Part shown: positions 5,867 through 6,781 of the stretch, in pieces
How the letters are laid out: every line of letters starts with the position of its first letter
Numbering within the stretch: the first letter of the stretch is position 1
NCBI GenBank assembly: GCA_020718785.1
Contig: DYRK01000325.1
Location: forward strand, 1-6,781
From: Desulfatirhabdium butyrativorans
Lineage (GTDB): Bacteria; Desulfobacterota; Desulfobacteria; Desulfobacterales; DYRK01
Direction of reading: 5' to 3'
Length of the DNA stretch: 6,781 bases
Translations under genes and position numbers: made by a program
The notes under the pieces: model-generated
The model's input: the letters and a program-made list of their open reading frames with translations, nothing else
Told to the model about the DNA's origin: nothing
Databases searched by the model: none

Positions 5867-6573
5867 CTATTCGCCTGAAGCCCATAAAGCCCAAAAAAAT
5901 TTCCGATCAGGTCTTTGAGCAGATCATGGAACTCATTACCCGCGGGGAACTGAAACCGGGAGAACAACTCATGCCTGAACGGGAATTGTCTCTTGCTTTG
6001 GATGTGAGCCGGACCACGGTGAGAAATGCCATCAGCAAGCTTGTGGTTACGGGATTTCTCGAACATCGGCAGGGACAGGGGACTTTTGTCTGTTCTCCGG
6101 AAGCCAGAAACAAAAATCCCTTGGCAGCAGCCATGCAGTCTCAGGATGCCGGTTTGGAAGACCTGCTGGAAGTGCGTATGGGTCTGGAATGCAATGCGGC
6201 TGCGCTGGCAGCACGGCGGGCAACAGAACAGGATATTCATTTTCTGGAAAAGAGTATAGAAGATATGAAGGCGGAAGTCGGGGCGGGCAGGCTCGGGACC
6301 GAAGCCGATGTCTCATTTCATATCGCAGTTTCCTACGCGACAAAAAATCCGGTTCAGGTTCACATTATGAGGGATTTCTATGACTACCTCTTTTTCGGCA
6401 TTGAAGAAAATCTTTCCCGTCTCTATGAAAAACCTGAGCGGATTGAGAATATCCTGATCCAGCACCGGCAGATTGCAGAGGCAATAAGAAACCATGATCC
6501 GGAACAGGCTTACGATGCCATGAGAACCCATATCGCTTATGTTCTCAATTTTTTTAAAAACAGAGAAGAATGA
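5863..6573 (+). CDS. GntR/FCD-family transcriptional regulator, LldR/PdhR-like
   Basis: A 236-residue regulator. The winged helix-turn-helix domain covers about 11-78, with PERELS (38-43), the recognition helix around SRTTVRNAISKL (49-60) and the wing HRQGQGTFV (68-76). The FCD effector domain covers about 96-232 and keeps the metal-ligand pattern of the family: Asp149 and His153 (DVSFH), His201 (QHRQI) and His223 (RTHI). Such domains bind small carboxylates through the metal. The start at 5863 overlaps the glcF stop (ATGA), pointing to translational coupling; an in-frame extension upstream to 5548 is only the glcF shadow. Position in the oxidase operon and the three LldR/PdhR-type palindromes upstream of all three units suggest it controls the locus and itself. 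The effector is probably the oxidase substrate or product (inference). Confidence 0.92.
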   Translation: MTIRLKPIKPKKISDQVFEQIMELITRGELKPGEQLMPERELSLALDVSRTTVRNAISKLVVTGFLEHRQGQGTFVCSPEARNKNPLAAAMQSQDAGLEDLLEVRMGLECNAAALAARRATEQDIHFLEKSIEDMKAEVGAGRLGTEADVSFHIAVSYATKNPVQVHIMRDFYDYLFFGIEENLSRLYEKPERIENILIQHRQIAEAIRNHDPEQAYDAMRTHIAYVLNFFKNREE

Positions 6574-6575
6574 TG

Positions 6576-6665
6576 TCCGGAGTGCAAAACCATTTTACTT
6601 AAAGGTTTTTTCTCGTTCCCAAGCCCCAGCTTGGGAACGAGGAATTTTCATTTTAGCACTCCGGA
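6576..6665. repeat. Nested palindromic element, right side
   Basis: Outer arms TCCGGAGTGC (6576-6585) and GCACTCCGGA (6656-6665) are perfect 10-bp inverted repeats. Inside lies the hairpin CGTTCCCAAGC/GCTTGGGAACG (6614-6624 with 6629-6639, loop CCCA). The same parts, including the lead-in TAAAG and T-tract, occur at 1-173. The element starts 2 nt after the regulator stop codon. It looks like a small non-coding mobile element (MITE-like) or REP sequence. Confidence 0.8.
6586..6611 (+). terminator. Weak candidate terminator after the regulator gene
   Basis: AAAACC (6586-6591) can pair with GGTTTT (6604-6609), ending in a run of six T (6606-6611). The stem is short and AT-rich with a 12-nt loop. 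The much stronger CGTTCCCAAGC hairpin just downstream may help, but it lacks an immediate T-tract. Confidence 0.3.
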
Positions 6666-6671
6666 ATATTT

Positions 6672-6727
6672 TCTCTCGTTTCTCTCGTTCCCAAGCCCCG
6701 GCTTGGGAACGCACTTGCCGGGGAAGC
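6672..6727. repeat. Second right-side palindromic repeat, truncated
   Basis: Positions 6683-6727 match 11-55 over 45 bp with a single difference in the hairpin loop (CCCG against CCCT). The arms are 6686-6696 and 6701-6711. The match to the left copy ends abruptly after GGGGAAGC at 6727, where the left copy goes on with TCCCCGGC. It is preceded by a 9-bp tandem duplication of TCTCTCGTT (6672-6680 and 6681-6689). The rest of the window (6728-6781) shows no gene. Confidence 0.8.
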
Positions 6728-6781
6728 CCCCATATGCATCAAGCTAAGAAATAACTTCTTGACATTTCTGAAATTTCCTGT

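Noticed and set aside
6539..6754. Plus-strand frame with two SRSQAPAWER peptides
   Set aside because: Translation of the palindromic repeats overlapping the end of the regulator gene; not a gene.
6759..6764. TTGACA as the -35 of a downstream gene
   Set aside because: The matching -10 region would begin at the last base or beyond the window, so it cannot be tested here.

Overview
The window (6,781 bp, moderate GC) looks like a chromosomal catabolic locus from an environmental Gram-negative anaerobe, most likely a sulfate reducer of the Desulfobacterota. This rests on three things: a GlcD-type flavoprotein paired with a two-CCG-domain iron-sulfur protein, TRAP-type solute capture, and several families of short palindromic intergenic repeats. 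The taxonomic call is an inference from gene style and repeats, not from a marker gene.

Layout. Bases 1-173 are a composite palindromic repeat plus a terminator. On the minus strand lie two genes for exported solute-binding proteins: a TRAP-type DctP/TakP-like protein (184-1347) and an ABC_sub_bind-family protein (1722-2708). Between them is a tandem repeat of about 84 bp (1522-1691) and the promoter/operator region of the first. A divergent control region (2709-3121) holds a perfect 28-bp inverted repeat, two operators and promoters facing both ways. On the plus strand follow a FAD-linked 2-hydroxyacid dehydrogenase (GlcD-like, 3122-4504), its iron-sulfur partner (GlcF-like, 4565-5866) and a GntR/FCD-family regulator (5863-6573), whose start overlaps the glcF stop by ATGA. 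The right end (6576-6727) carries more copies of the same palindromic repeat seen at the left end.

How it may work. Three palindromes of the form A(A/T)TGGT-N3-ACC(A/T)T lie upstream of all three transcription units. This is the operator type known for LldR/PdhR-like GntR regulators, and the last gene encodes a regulator of that subfamily. The simplest reading is a self-contained regulon: the regulator senses a small carboxylate (lactate, glycolate, pyruvate or similar) and controls the oxidase, itself, and two periplasmic binding proteins. The control regions of the two binding-protein genes are a 95-bp duplicate of each other, operator and -35/-10 promoter included. No transporter membrane subunit is present, so both binding proteins are orphans here. 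The co-regulated pair of orphan binding proteins from two unrelated families is the least ordinary part of the window.
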